Source of the DNA: Magnolia sinica | Taxonomy: Eukaryota; Streptophyta; Magnoliopsida; Magnoliales; Magnoliaceae | Assembly: GCF_029962835.1 (NCBI RefSeq) | Contig: NC_080590.1 | Location: 57,162,001-57,226,000, forward strand | Length of the DNA stretch: 64,000 nt | Direction of reading: 5' to 3' | Shown here: positions 11,549 to 21,971 of the stretch, in pieces | How the letters are laid out: each line of letters begins with the position of its first letter | How positions within the stretch are numbered: position 1 is the stretch's first letter | Translations under genes and position numbers: made by a program | The notes under the pieces: model-generated | Databases searched by the model: none | What the model was told of the DNA's origin: nothing | The model's input: the letters and a program-made list of their open reading frames with translations, nothing else

Positions 11549-12553
11549 TTACCATATGTCTTCAGTTTGAGTGAGTGAGTACTGACCTGCAAAAAACATG
11601 TTTTCTTCAACTTTTTCTTTAGAGAAGTTTGCAGCATGCTGATTGTCCTTGAAACGACAATCCTTCTTTACGTGTCCAAACTTTTTACAGTTAAAACACT
11701 GAGGTTTGCCTCGATTCCAACACTCACTTTCAATATGGCCTGACTTTTTGCAACAATTGCAGGTAAGATTTGAATTTTTACCTTTGTTTCGATTTTGCCA
11801 TTTCCCTTGTATCGATTTTCCACCTTTCATGTAATTGCCTTGATTCTTTCCGGGACCATCTTGTGTCTTCTCGGAAGAACTTTGTGAACCAATTGAAAGT
11901 TTTGTTTGAAGCGCACTTTCAACTGATTTTTCTTCACGCCTCAACAATCTTTGCTCATGTGATTCTAAAGAGCCCATCAACTCAACCAATGATAAGGTTG
12001 AAAGGTCCTTATATTCCTCTATGGCGGCAACAGTTGCATCATATTTTGCAGGGAGGCTTATTAAAAGCTTCGGAACCACCTTTTCATCAGAAATAGAATC
12101 TCCATAGATCCTAATCTGATTCACCACTTCAATCACTCGTGAAAGATAATCTTTCTTCTTTTCCGAGTCTTTCATTTTCAGATTTTCATACTCCCTCCAT
12201 AGAGTTTGTAACTTGATGGCAATTACTTTAGATGTACCTTTAAACTCCTGTTGTAAAATGTCCCAAGCTTGCTTTGAAGTTTGAGATGAAATGATTGTAG
12301 AGAAGATAAAATCAGAGACACTTTGTTGGATGAAGAAGAGGGCCTTCGCATCTTTCTTCTTATTCTCCTTCAGTTGTTCTTGTTGTATGGCTGAGAGAGA
12401 TGTGAGATCGGTTGTAGTTGGATAACCGGTATCAACAATCTCCCATAGCCCTTGAGATTGGAACAAGGTCTTCATTTTTATGCTCCAATGATCAAAGTTC
12501 TCCCCTCCAAAAATGGAAATTGCAGGATGAATCGTTGCACCATTCATTGCCAT
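11549..12553 (-). CDS. Copia 1 Gag
   Basis: An open frame of about 334 codons from the ATG at 12551-12553. It forms the capsid-like structural protein. IFGGENFDHWSIKMKTLF near the N-terminus, LQQEFKGTSKVIAIKLQTLWREYENL in the middle and two CCHC zinc knuckles near the C-terminus (CNCCKKSGHIESEC and CFNCKKFGHVKKDC) are typical of plant Copia Gag with a UBN2 domain. The frame stays open upstream to the primer-binding site but without an ATG. It terminates at the premature TAA that separates it from protease. Confidence 0.88.
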   Translation of the reverse strand: MAMNGATIHPAISIFGGENFDHWSIKMKTLFQSQGLWEIVDTGYPTTTDLTSLSAIQQEQLKENKKKDAKALFFIQQSVSDFIFSTIISSQTSKQAWDILQQEFKGTSKVIAIKLQTLWREYENLKMKDSEKKKDYLSRVIEVVNQIRIYGDSISDEKVVPKLLISLPAKYDATVAAIEEYKDLSTLSLVELMGSLESHEQRLLRREEKSVESALQTKLSIGSQSSSEKTQDGPGKNQGNYMKGGKSIQGKWQNRNKGKNSNLTCNCCKKSGHIESECWNRGKPQCFNCKKFGHVKKDCRFKDNQHAANFSKEKVEENMFFAGQYSLTQTEDIW

Positions 12554-12600
12554 TGATTCTACTTCTTTAAAAGTTTCTAACACCGAGTCAAGACCCAAAC

Positions 12601-12618
12601 GTGGCTTTGATACCACTT
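12601..12618 (-). other. Copia 1 primer-binding site
   Basis: On the element strand, directly inside the 5' LTR, the sequence reads TGGTATCAAAGCCAC. This is complementary with one mismatch to the 3' end of initiator Met-tRNA (family TGGTATCAGAGC). Confidence 0.85.
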
Positions 12619-12895
12619 TGTAGGCTATTGTAGCCTTTTTACTTGGTAAAAATAACTTAGTAAGGAATGGGAGAAAACTAATTTTTGTTGTAGTACTTTA
12701 TATATGAAAATGAAATCCAAACACGTATTTATAACATAAAAAAACTAAGGGACGTGGCTCTTCAATAAAGAGACATGAACCTTTTCAACTAAGAGACATA
12801 TGACTCTTCAACAAAGAGACATGAACCTTTTCAACCAAGGAACACGTTACTCTTTAACAAAGAGAACCTTTTCACAAAAGTGCATTAATTCAACA
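12619..12895 (-). repeat. Copia 1 5' LTR (right side)
   Basis: 277 bp, matching the left LTR throughout, including three degenerate copies of the CAACAAAGAGACATGAACC unit. Ends in AATTCAACA next to the AACAC target duplication. Confidence 0.9.
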
Positions 12896-13017
12896 AACAC
12901 ACCAGCCACGTCAGTGTGTCCGTTACACCAGTCAATCCGCCCTTTTACCTTCAACGAAGCAACACATTTTCAAGAGACACGACTTCCGAGGAAAATCCAT
13001 GGCTGTTTCTCGAATGG

Positions 13018-13027
13018 CTATAAATGG
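13018..13027 (+). promoter_or_regulatory. TATA box of HMA gene copy 1
   Basis: CTATAAATGG lies about 165 bases upstream of the first inferred exon end. The homologous stretch in copy 2 is missing about 17 bases, exactly covering this box (junction near 49721). Transcription start was not determined. Confidence 0.55.
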
Positions 13028-13183
13028 AGGAGTCTGGACCACACATTCAAGCATTGCCGGAAAGGCAACCACACTCAAGAGTTTTCGTTGTCCTTGATTG
13101 TAACTAGGTGGAAAATTGTTAGGAGGGATAAACAATCACACACAACCAACGTTTCCGCTGTGGTAGATCACTAAAGAACGACA

Positions 13184-13189
13184 GTGAAG
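13184..13189 (+). other. Inferred first mini-exon of HMA copy 1 (start codon lost)
   Basis: GTGAAG is followed by a donor GTATCT at 13190. The next exon begins after CTGTTTACAG at 13317 with CAAAAGATT. Related HMA genes often start Met-Lys-Gln-Lys-Ile with a tiny first exon, so GTG here probably replaces ATG. In copy 2 the same codon is AAG (51012-51014). Confidence 0.5.
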
Positions 13190-13329
13190 GTATCTTATAT
13201 TAGCTGGTGATTTCTTGAAGTGAGTCATATGATTTTTTATGTGACTTCCGTTGTAATAACTTCTATTTTTTTTCTTTTTTTTTTTTGTTTTCTATTATTA
13301 TTATTTTCTGTTTACAGCAAAAGATTGCG

Positions 13330-13542
13330 ATGAAAGTCCAGACGAACGACGATCTGAAGAGCCGGACCAAGGCCCTGAAAATTGCAGTCAGCATACCAGG
13401 TAATTTCACTTCATTCTGATTGTTATGAAGTGTGTTTAGGAGTCCCACTTTTGGGGACGGTTGTGATGTGCTTGACCCGAATTCCAATTGCAATTCGATT
13501 TGAGATTCGTCTCAAATGGGTGCCGAAATGGAATCTAACCAG

Positions 13543-13585
<43 letters not shown>

Positions 13586-14146
13586 AACTAGAGTACCTAT
13601 GTCTTCTTGGTACCTTGAAGTTCTGAACCGAACTGAAGATATGCCATCAACGAGCGAGTCCGATGGATTAGTAATCTTTGTAATTTCTGATTTGGGTTTT
13701 TAGTCGTCATTCCGATCGTGTTGCTTGCAGGTACTATATCCACTGCGTTGGAGGGCAGACATAAGGACCGACTTGTTGTGGTGGGCGACGGAGTTGACGC
13801 GTTCGAGTTGATAAAGCTGCTTAGAAAGAAGATGGGACACACGGAGCTCATTAGCGTCAAAGAGGTCCATGAGAAAATAGAGAAGGACAAAGAAGGCGTG
13901 GGCGAGAAGAAATACAAGGTAGGTGGCGGCAGTGAGAAGAAGGACAAGCCAGACGATAGTGAGAAGAAGGACAAAGAAAGCGGTGGCAGAGCTGGCGAGA
14001 AGAAAGACAAGGCGAGCGGAGAACTGAGAATGATGGGGGCGAACAATGTGTACGGCGGCTGGCTCATGTATGGGCATAGTACTTGTGCGGAGGCTGTCCT
14101 AGACGAACCAAAGCAAGAAGAATGGCTGCTGACTGTGGTCCACTAA
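13330..14146 (+). CDS. HMA-domain small protein, copy 1 (two coding exons)
   Basis: Exons 13330-13399 and 13731-14146 join with GT-AG borders (CAG|gtaatt, ttgcttgcag|GT) to give about 161 residues. Residues 1-70 form an HMA-like fold: MKVQTNDDLKSRTKALKIA, then ALEGRHKDRLVVVGDGVDA and LLRKKMGHTELISV. The metal-binding CxxC of canonical HMA proteins is absent, and there is no C-terminal CaaX isoprenylation box (the end is WLLTVVH). The tail has four EKKDK-type repeats rich in Lys, Gly and Asp. In-frame sequence extends upstream to CAAAAGATTGCG, but no ATG is seen there, so the start at 13330 is the first available one. It probably belongs to the HPP/HIPP-like group, some members of which are targets of pathogen effectors. 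That role is inference. Confidence in the gene model is fair, in expression low. Confidence 0.72.
13547..13581. repeat. (TA)n microsatellite in the HMA intron
   Basis: A run of TA dinucleotides inside the 331-bp intron of copy 1. Copy 2 has no such run (ACAATATATTCATTTAAATG at about 51422). Confidence 0.9.
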
Positions 14147-15148
14147 GAAGGAGAAAAACTTCCACTGGGTTCGCATTCATAGTGTCCGTATGCCATTCAA
14201 TATAGCAGCTGGAGTAGGGACGGTGACAATCCATCTCTGCTAGTGGGCCAGCAGGTTCTGTCCATCTCTTGTGGTGGTTTGGTTGTAGCTTGGATGTGGT
14301 GGGAAGTAGTGGGACATTGATTTCCGTTTACGAGCCTTTTTATTTATTTATTTATTTATTGAGACTGCCATGTAAGGATATGGATAAAGCTGATATTTGT
14401 GTTTTCCCTTCATCCATTTGGGTGTGTGTGACCTATTCAACAGGTTGGATGGTAAATGAACATTATATTGGGATCTAGGAAGTTTTTAATAATAGTTGTT
14501 CAATCACCACTGTTTTCCTGTGATGGGATCCACCTGATATTTGAATCTGACTAATTTTTTGGTCTCATGACCTAGAATGTTATGCCGCCGGTGGGTTCGA
14601 ATGCTTTTGTACGAATAGATTCGCCATTGTGTGATGGACCTCACCATGGATGGTGGTTATTCTAGTTCCAGTTTCTACAGTCGTCTTCTGGACCCGCCAT
14701 GGATAGAAAGCAGGGTATACTCTGTTTCTGTTTGTTCAAATGGGTTCACTGTTGATCCGATGGACTGCAGGGATGCACTATTCTATATATCATCATCCCT
14801 GGGACCATCGTAGCCCTTGGATTTTTAGGCTATTAATGAAAGAAGGACACTTGTTTGATACTCTAGAAGGGTGTAATGGTTGATATCCAGGCACTCAAAA
14901 TTTGCAATTGTGGCATATATCAGCTCAAATTAAGCCACTCAGATTGTAAATAGGAAATCATCCTACGAAATATAAGTGCCTTTGGCTAATGGGAATTTGT
15001 TTGTTGAAAATTGGAATTTGTTTATTGAATTTGGAACCTTGATGTTTTTGGGCCATTTTATAAATCCATTAAATATTTGTAGATACACCATCTCGAAAAA
15101 CTGTGTCCGTGAGATTGAATAAGAGTAGGTAGGAGCAGCTGACATTGA
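14147..15148 (+). other. HMA copy 1 3' flank with MITE fragment
   Basis: Contains a T/A-rich (TTTA)n stretch at about 14338-14360 and a partial common MITE (14380-14580, with AAGCTGATATTTGTGTTTTCCC and AACAGGTTGGATGGTAAATGAACAT). A 60-codon frame at 14631-14813 is shared with copy 2 (53078-53293) but has no recognisable domain. The TTA at 14464-14466 is the empty site of the MITE found at 52323-52913. Confidence 0.6.
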
Positions 15149-15580
15149 GTGCAACATATACTTGTGGTAAGGCCAGATAAGAGTGTCCACCAGGCGCAAT
15201 GCATGGAAGGATCGCATGGCTCAGCAGGGAAGTATTTCGTCTCTGGGGAGGCTGTAATGGGACTTATGACACCAGTGGCATTTTCTCCAAAAGCAGATGA
15301 TAGACGCAACGGAGAGGGTCAGGCCACAGCCCAAGACAACACAGAGATAGCAGCGTGGGAAGGTTGCCTTTCAGGCGTGGAACTCATGTTTGTGGAAAGG
15401 CCTTGGAGTCTTGAACCCCGGCAACAAGCTGGCAGATGTCCAGTCAGGTTACTATTTGAGGAGACTGGACCCAAATTGCGATTGCGCAAGAGAAAAAGTG
15501 TTTGGCACAATGCTGTAGTTGCTCATCAATGGACTGAACGTGTATTAAGTACTTGTCGTGTGTTCAAACATGTGGGCTAG
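15149..15580 (+). CDS. Unidentified ORF, copy 1 (possible gene relic)
   Basis: An open frame of 143 codons; the version in copy 2 (53662-54042) starts at the internal Met corresponding to 15203. The shared part reads EGCLSGVELMFVERP, LEPRQQAGRCPVRLLFEETG and VVAHQWTERVLST. I recognise no family. The two copies differ by compensating one-base indels near the LRLRKRK stretch, so the frame is restored and both end at the same TAG. There is no clear promoter or intron. It could be an exon of a lost gene or simply an open stretch kept by the duplication. Confidence 0.25.
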   Translation: MQHILVVRPDKSVHQAQCMEGSHGSAGKYFVSGEAVMGLMTPVAFSPKADDRRNGEGQATAQDNTEIAAWEGCLSGVELMFVERPWSLEPRQQAGRCPVRLLFEETGPKLRLRKRKSVWHNAVVAHQWTERVLSTCRVFKHVG

Positions 15581-16632
15581 CTTTGGCCATGAAGGTGAAA
15601 CTGCTTAGGGAAAGATGTTGAAAGCCAAACATTTCAGCAATCTCCTTGACAGACAATATATTGCATTCCACTTAGGACATGTATATCACCTAGCCAATGT
15701 CCCTAAAATGCTGTTAGTATTTTCTTTCCACCATGAAAATTTAAATTCGCGTACCAATAGCATAACTATTGACATAGAAAGAAACACATGTAACATACCC
15801 ATAAACACAAACACTGCTTCTCATCCCAAAGCAATTTTCACATATAATCCATACACTAAATATGTGTGAAAAGGAAAACCACATATAATGTAAAAGCAAC
15901 CATGTCCAAATACACATGCAGCATAGTACATGTCTAAAGTCAACTTTTCAACCATGCTGATAAAAAAAACCCATGTTTTGCAATATCCATAGCCATACCC
16001 AAATAACAACCATATTAAGCAAAGCCCATAATCATATATAAAACCCATTTCCAGCTACGTTTATGTATAGACAAACACACCTTTCATAGAAACAGACTTT
16101 TGTCCAAGAAATTCCATGCTAAAAATATACCCAGTAGACATTAATAACCTCCGAAGCCTCTCCCCCAAGACAAAGGCTACCCTTTAGCTCCACATTCTTG
16201 GTGAGGTCACTACACGCCCTTCAGCTCTACATCCTTGATGAAGATTATGACATTTGGTCACGCATTTTACTCTTTTCACATGTTCAACACCTTTGCTAAT
16301 CTCCTCAAAACTCAAACTAGAGACACACTGCAATAGATCTATAGCATGAACACATAAATAATAGATTTTTAGCAGATTCAACGATAGATCCATAACAAAT
16401 ATAACAATAGATCCATAATTGATACATGACAGATGCACTAGCGGATTTATATGAGAACCTACACATCCACCTTTGATTTTTGGCCCGTCCATCCAGATGG
16501 TGAGAGCACATAATGCACAGTTTGTACGTTTCCTGTATGGTATGTAATTGCTTCTGTGCACTTCCACGCCCAAGCGTGTCTGGGCCTGGTTCACGAGTGT
16601 AAGAGCCAAGTGCAACCCTAGCCTGGCCACCT
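15581..16632. other. Non-coding end of duplication copy 1
   Basis: Similar to 54043-55062 in order and content, with small deletions in copy 2 (for example the TATTGCATTCCACTTAGGAC stretch at about 15659 is missing there). No ORF with a known domain. The homology stops where the next MITE begins. Confidence 0.6.
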
Positions 16633-17085
16633 TATATGCTGGGCCACCGTGTATGTATGTACTTCATCCACACCGTCCATTCGTTTTTCAGATAATTATA
16701 GGGCGTTGAGCCCAAAATTAAAGCATATCCAAAGCTCAGGTGTAATTAATAATGATTAACACCGTTAAAACCTTACAAAGGCCCACAGTGATGTTTATTT
16801 GTCATCCAACCTGTTCATAAGATCACACATACATGGATGAAGGGAAAACACAAATATCAGTTTCATCTGAAACTTATGTGGCCCAAGGGTAGACTTTCAA
16901 TTCATAATATTTCCTGTGGTGTAGATCACTTGAGATTTGGATATATTTAATTTTTGGTGTCAAGCATTATAATTATCTGTTAAAATGGCTGGACGGAGTG
17001 GATAAAATTAATAAATCACAATGGATCCCTCGGAGTTTACTCTGTACGCTTAGCCCACCGAGTTACTCATGACACAGTACATTTA
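16633..17085. mobile_element. Family-A-like MITE
   Basis: Starts with GGGCCACCGTGTATGTATG and an ACCGTCCATTCGTTTTTCAGATAATT arm. The core is in reverse orientation (ACACAAATATCAGTTTCATC). Ends with GAGTTTACTCTGTACGCTTAG...GAGTTACTCATGACACAGTAC, the family-A right terminus. A close relative lies at 44600-45067. Confidence 0.65.
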
Positions 17086-17174
17086 AGAAATAAATTCACA
17101 AATTTACACATTTATCGAAAAAAGGATACTTTGTACGGCTAGACTTACCTCATCAACGAATGAAGGATGGATAA

Positions 17175-19912
17175 CTAGTTGAGTGCCTCCATGACCAATC
17201 CCTCCGCTTCAGTACGTTGTACACGCAGGATGATGGGGATGTGCCCCACCTTTCTACGGTCCTCTTCGCTTCCATCTTTTAGTTTCAACCTATCTATCAA
17301 TTCCGTTGGCATCTCCAATAAGGCTAGCTCTTGGAGTCCGGTGAGGTATTCAATCCCTTCTCGAAGAGTCTTCAACTCTCCACAGTTGATCAGAACTAGC
17401 TCTTGGATGCTTGCCAATGCTCCCTTTCTTATTATTATCCGATTTAAGTGTTTGATATCCCGTAAAGAAAGTATACTTAGCTTTGTAAACCATCCATCGC
17501 GGAAACACAACTGCTGCCCTTCATAAGTGGGCAATGCTTGGAGTGATGAAAGCGGATCTTCTTCTCTCAGCTTTGACCAATTTAAACCCAAGTGGGTGAG
17601 GTTCACAAGGGAGCTAAGCCATCGAGGCACCTTCTCCAAAAGCCCGTTCAGGTAAAGCTTCTGAAGAAGCGGTGGAGGGTTAGGAGAGAGTGCTTCCAAT
17701 TGAAGTGTTTCTTCATCTGCACTTGCAGTCACACTCAACTTCAGAAGGTGTTTCATCTTTCCGATTGAATTGCACAACTCAGCTCCATCGATTTCTCTGA
17801 CCTTATAAATGCTAAGACTTCTCAGTTGGGTTACGTTCCCAACTTTTCTAACAATCTCCCCTTCTTGGTCTTCGATAACACGTAGAGTCTGTAAACTAGT
17901 TAAATTACATATTCTTGTAGGAACTTGGATGCTACTTAAGTAATCGAAATCATCATAGAACTTGTCAGTAATTCGATAAATAAACAGATGTCGTAGTTTA
18001 CGTAGCTTCACAATCCCACTAGGTAGCCTCTCTAGCTCCGTATTCCTGACGTCCAGCGTTTGAAGGTTCTGTAGCTTCCATAAAAAATCGGGAAGCTCCC
18101 TAACTTTAGTTTTCCTTAAGTTTAGATACCGTAAATTGAACATGTTAGTCACTTCATCTGGTATGCTTTCGACAGGAACTCCTTCTAGATTTAGGACCCT
18201 CAACAACCTAAATCTTGATGCCATCGTATTTAAAGAAGATGAAAAAGACATGCTTCCACCAAACACCATGAGAGAACGAAGATGTACCATACCTGCAGTA
18301 GATTGAATAATTTCTCCACTACTGTAGATTGACATGCGGCGGACTTTGCCTTCTTGCCTTGCTTCTCATCATATATCATGCAGAACTTCTCTTCATCTGA
18401 TAAGGATAAGGCCATTTCACGTACAATATCATGCATTCGACAAGTTTTCACCCTTCCAAACTCGTTCGTCTTAACAACCTGAAGCATGTTACGATGCATG
18501 AGTTCCTTCAGGTAGTCTTCTGCCGCCTCCTCCATGGTAAGTTTACCTGTCTCCTCCACAAAACCCTCAGCCACCCACAACCTAATCAGCTGCTTGCGGT
18601 GAATTAGGTAATCCTCTGGAAACATGCAACAATAGAGGAAACAGTGCTTAAGGCGGTAGGGTAGATCATAGAAGCTAAGCAACAAGATGTGCTTTACTCT
18701 TTCAAGCATTTGATCATTTGTCAACTGCCAGCTCAGGTTTCTGTAGACTCGATTCCACTCCAATGCTGCCTTGTCTTTCAATGACAAGAGGCTGCCCAAA
18801 GAAACAATTGCGAGTGGCAAGCCTCCACACTTTTCTACAATTTTTCGTGCCAATTTCTGCAACTCGGGAGGACGGGGTTCCTTCCAAAACGCCTTCTTAC
18901 TGAAGAGTTCCCAAGCCTCTTTCTCTTGAAGACGCTCAAGTGGAAATAGACGGCTTCCATCACCTAATGCAGAGGCAACATTCTCAATTCGAGTACTAAG
19001 CATTATCCTACTTCCACATTTATTTCGTGGAAAGGCAATATTAAGATCTGTCCATGCATCTACATTCTATACGTCGTCTAAGACCACAAGGTATGTCTTT
19101 GTGTCCAAATAATTACGCACCATCTCCACTAGTTGTAAGCGATTCATGCTGCCCACATTGCTCGGAATCTCAAGTTCGTTTGTCTTGAACAGATCAGTTA
19201 TCACACTTTTTAGAAGTCCTTCCACATTGTAAGACTGTGAGACAGAAACCCAAACACAGCATTCGAAATGCTTCTTTACCATTTGATGCTTGTAAGCTTT
19301 CGCCACAAGAGTGGTCTTACCCAGACCACCCATCCCCACCACAGAAATAACAGTACGCCTTGGTTCTTCCTCTGTCAACCATACAACTATTTGATCTATT
19401 CTTTCTTTGAGCCCTACAATTTCATCATCGTCTTCATAAAGAGCAGTTTCTCCATGATGTTTCTATCTTTCATTGGCATTCTGTGAGCTCGATCCATCTT
19501 CTGTATTAATAAGATTATATTGATCTTTTCTCATTGAAATGGCTGCAATATTTCTCTTCAGACCTTGCAGTTGAGTGGCAAAACGGTGCCTGTAGCAAAT
19601 ATTCTTAAGGAGAGTGATGGTATTAAGGAGAAAACCCCTGAATCCACCACGTTGTGGCCTGTCCATGCGAGACACGAACTCATCAATGATGTCCTCCACT
19701 TCATATGTAGCATCTCTTACTTGCCCCACCCAGGTTCTCAATCCTTCATTGCTATCCTATCTTGTATCAGCATCCCTTTAGAAGGCTCGCATGTTTTCAA
19801 GTTCGAGCTTGATTTCTTCAACTTCAGTCCGTACTCCCCTTAGTAGGGATACTTCTTGAGTCAGAAGGGCACTTAGCTTTTCAAACAAGAATCCAGCAAC
19901 ACTCTCCGCCAT
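17175..19912 (-). pseudogene. CC-NB-LRR (NLR) disease-resistance pseudogene
   Basis: About 912 codons on the minus strand from the ATG at 19910-19912. The N-terminal coiled-coil reads MAESVAGFLFEKLSALLTQE, with EVEDIIDEF as the EDVID-type motif. The NB-ARC has the P-loop GMGGLGKTT, kinase-2 LVVLDDV, RNBS-B MLSTRIENVA, GLPLA and the MHD motif CRMHDIVREM. LRRs follow (LRVLNLEGVPVESIPDEV, LRYLNLRKTKVRELPDFLWK, LQTLDVRNTELERLPSGIVK). The family resembles RPM1-type CNLs. In-frame stops occur at 19778-19780, 19757-19759, 19463-19465 and 19067-19069. The last is where the family has Trp after LDDV. A one-base frameshift lies near 18335-18345, between the ARC2 end and the LRRs. The P-loop and MHD are intact, so decay looks recent relative to the gene's age. 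An NLR role in pathogen sensing is family knowledge. This copy cannot make a full protein. Confidence 0.93.
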
Positions 19913-20149
19913 TGCTTCCTTAACACGAGACAAAAACAGACGTCATCAATTGAAATATTGCTTTGGTAACGGTAGATACAAAAACAGACGTTATCAATCC
20001 AAATAATGCTTTGGTAATGATAGATATAAAAATACTTCACAGTATTGTTTCGGTTTTTCTTTACTTTACTTTCTTCTGTTTATTTTTATTTTTATTTTTT
20101 GTAAATTTTACACAGAAAAGGTTTAAAAGATGGAGCCGTATCCACTACA
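19913..20149 (-). other. NLR upstream region
   Basis: AT-rich sequence with a short repeat, ACAAAAACAGACG(T)...ATCAAT, at about 19930 and 19978. A T-rich run (TTTTTATTTTTATTTTTT) lies near 20082-20100. No convincing TATA box was identified. Confidence 0.35.
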
Positions 20150-20260
20150 AAATCTAAAAAGTATTCTTGTCCAAATTTACCTCAACTGGTAGACCGAGTG
20201 AGATACCTCGTTTGAACACTTGAGGTCTTGGTATCGATCCCTAGTGGAATGCATTTTAGA
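20150..20260 (+). mobile_element. Possible tRNA-derived SINE head
   Basis: Contains an A-box-like TACCTCAACTGGTAGA at 20178 and, about 45 bases later, a B-box-like TTGGTATCGATCCC. This is the spacing of a Pol III internal promoter. The A box has one mismatch and the B box is imperfect. No poly-A tail or target duplication was found. Confidence 0.35.
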
Positions 20261-20264
20261 GGTT

Positions 20265-20700
20265 GAACCCAAAAATGAGCCTGATCTAAAGTTCAAGTGC
20301 ACCACACCATCGAATGCTCAAGTGCACCACACCATGGAATGCAGGGGGATTGAGTGATTACTATTGAAAACCTCCCGAGGGTCACAGAAGTATTAGATCA
20401 ATTTGATGTTTGTGTTTTTCCCTTCATCTAGGTTTGAGTGGCTTCATGAACAGGTTGCATGGCAAATAAACATCATAGTGGGGCCTATGAAGGTTTCAAC
20501 TGTGGGAATCAGTCTCTATTGCTTTTTGTGGTGTGGTCAGATCTCCTTCATTTTTGGGCTCACATCCCAAAATGATCTTGCAAAATGGATGAACGGTGTT
20601 GACATAGTACATACATCATGGTGGGGCCCATAGAACCTGGTGACATCAACACACCACAAGGGTCCGTGTGTGGCACACCACGCAATCCGTTTCCGGCCGG
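20265..20700. mobile_element. Common-family MITE copy
   Basis: Core elements in order: AAGTGCACCACACCAT, TATTAGATCAATTTGATGTTTGTG, ACAGGTTGCATGGCAAATAAACATC, GTGGTGTGGTC. It ends with a GGATGAACGGTGTTGACATAGTACATACATCATGGTGGGGCCC arm. Confidence 0.6.
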
Positions 20701-20814
20701 CCCAATGACACCCCCGCGTAAATACACGTAAATGCTAATCATTAGCTCTATCTCTGTTAAGAATAAATGGATATTTCCTCCTTGGAAAGCCATTTGCAAA
20801 GGGTGGACTTAATC

Positions 20815-21115
20815 TCGTAGGCTCAACTGTGATGCCTGTGCCATATCCATGCCGTCCATCCATTTTACTGGACCATTTTAGGGCATGAGCCCAAAAATAG
20901 GTAAGATCCGAAGCTCAAGTGGCTCACGTAATAGGAAATTGTGGTTGTAAAAGGATTTTAACGGTAGGCATTCAACTAATTAATATTTCACGTGGCGTGC
21001 TCCTCTTGAGTTTGGATCTACCTTAATTTGGGATTTATGCCCTAAGATCAGCCCTCAGAATGAGTGGACAGCATGGATAAGACGCATTTGTCACAGTGGG
21101 CACCACATGAAATTT
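20815..21115. mobile_element. Short common-family MITE copy
   Basis: Left arm TGCCGTCCATCCATTTTACTGGACCATTTTAGGGCATGAGCCC and right arm AGAATGAGTGGACAGCATGGATAAGACGCAT face each other about 200 bases apart, with CCGAAGCTCAAGTGGCTCAC between. Confidence 0.6.
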
Positions 21116-21119
21116 GCAC

Positions 21120-21969
21120 TTTCCTCAATTTTAATGTCTAAAAAGCAGTAATTGTGAATACATGAAAAAGTGAAAAAAGTTTTGGTAAATGACCAATATG
21201 CTTCTAGGAGCATTTAAAAGAGGGAATTGAAAAACAATCACTAATTATCGATCAATCCCATTCTTAGTGTCTCCTAGATTTTTCATTAGTTATAGAACAG
21301 TTGATATGGTGGGCCATCGAGGATGCCTACGAAGATATTTTGTGGGTATTAACCAAATGGACGACTCGATTGTAATGTTTCTTTGCACGTTGAGATACAT
21401 TTATAATGTATAAGGGTTTAGATTTTTGATTTTTTATTTGACGCTTTTGCTTCAAAGTTTGTGATTGAGATATCTTGATTTTCTTTTTTATTTTGAGCTT
21501 TGATTTGAGTATTTTCATTGGTGCTTCTAATTTGGGTATTTGATTTGAGAGTTTACGAAATAGGTTGTAATTTGGAGATTTGATTTGGGGGCTTCAATTT
21601 ATGAATTTGTTTGGGATTTTTTATATGGATCCTTTCGACTGGGTGCATTTGATTTAGGCCTTTTGAATTGGAGGCATTGCTTAGGGCTTTTGGTTATTTT
21701 TTTTTTCCTTACCTATTATTTATTGTCCTTACTAATCTTTGACAGATTGGGAATAACCGTGTATTTGATGTAGGACATGGCACAGATACATTCCTAGCAT
21801 AGTTGGACCAAAAGAAGGTGAACCGTAAATTGACCATAACTTTTGGTCCGGGTATCATTACGGGGTGTACAACCTATTAATCTTTACTGAAATAGGTCAT
21901 CCGATGTGAATCGACCCACAAAGTTAGTCGTGTCTGTCCATTTCGTAAGAAAACATGCGCTTTCAGCTT
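21120..21969. other. Unassigned spacer
   Basis: AT-rich, with a run of similar GATTTG/TTTGATTT phrases at 21420-21680. No domain is recognisable on either strand. The 5' LTR and gag of the following Copia element are not found here. Confidence 0.45.
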
Positions 21970-21971
21970 AA

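Larger units (their letters stand above)
8192..12900 (-). mobile_element. Copia LTR retrotransposon 1 (full length, decayed)
   Basis: Two LTRs (8197-8482 and 12619-12895) begin TGTAGG and end CAACA on the + strand. They are flanked by the 5-bp direct repeat AACAC (8192-8196 and 12896-12900). Duplication copy 2 has the empty site at about 49604-49612 with one such motif (AATAC). The gene order on the minus strand is gag, protease, integrase, reverse transcriptase, RNase H, which defines Copia. LTRs differ at about 20 positions by eye (roughly 7%), suggesting an old insertion. At least five nonsense codons and one frameshift make it non-autonomous. Confidence 0.93.
5380..16632 (+). repeat. Segmental duplication, copy 1
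   Basis: Homologous blocks occur in the same order and orientation at about 47376-55062. Shared anchors include 'TTTTATAACCCAAAACTAACAATGATC' (5605 and 47593), 'GCGGACTGGCTGGTGTACCA' (7421 and 49048), the HMA gene, the ORF near 15.2-15.6 kb, and the spacer up to about 16632. Both copies lie on the + strand about 42 kb apart at their left ends. Copy 1 carries a Copia element, a family-A MITE and a 156-bp triplication not seen in copy 2. Copy 2 has two PIF-like MITEs that are absent here. The boundaries were found by eye. Confidence 0.85.

Noticed and set aside
13597-14067. Minus-strand ORF with Ser/Leu/Pro-rich protein opposite the HMA gene
   Set aside because: It is the antisense shadow of HMA exon 2 (EKKDK repeats read backwards). 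The same shadow appears at 51456-51968 because the exon is duplicated.
15819-16630. Minus-strand ORFs in the duplication tail
   Set aside because: Not kept in the same frame in copy 2; no recognisable domain.
17179-17526. Plus-strand ORF within the NLR
   Set aside because: Antisense shadow of the LRR coding strand.
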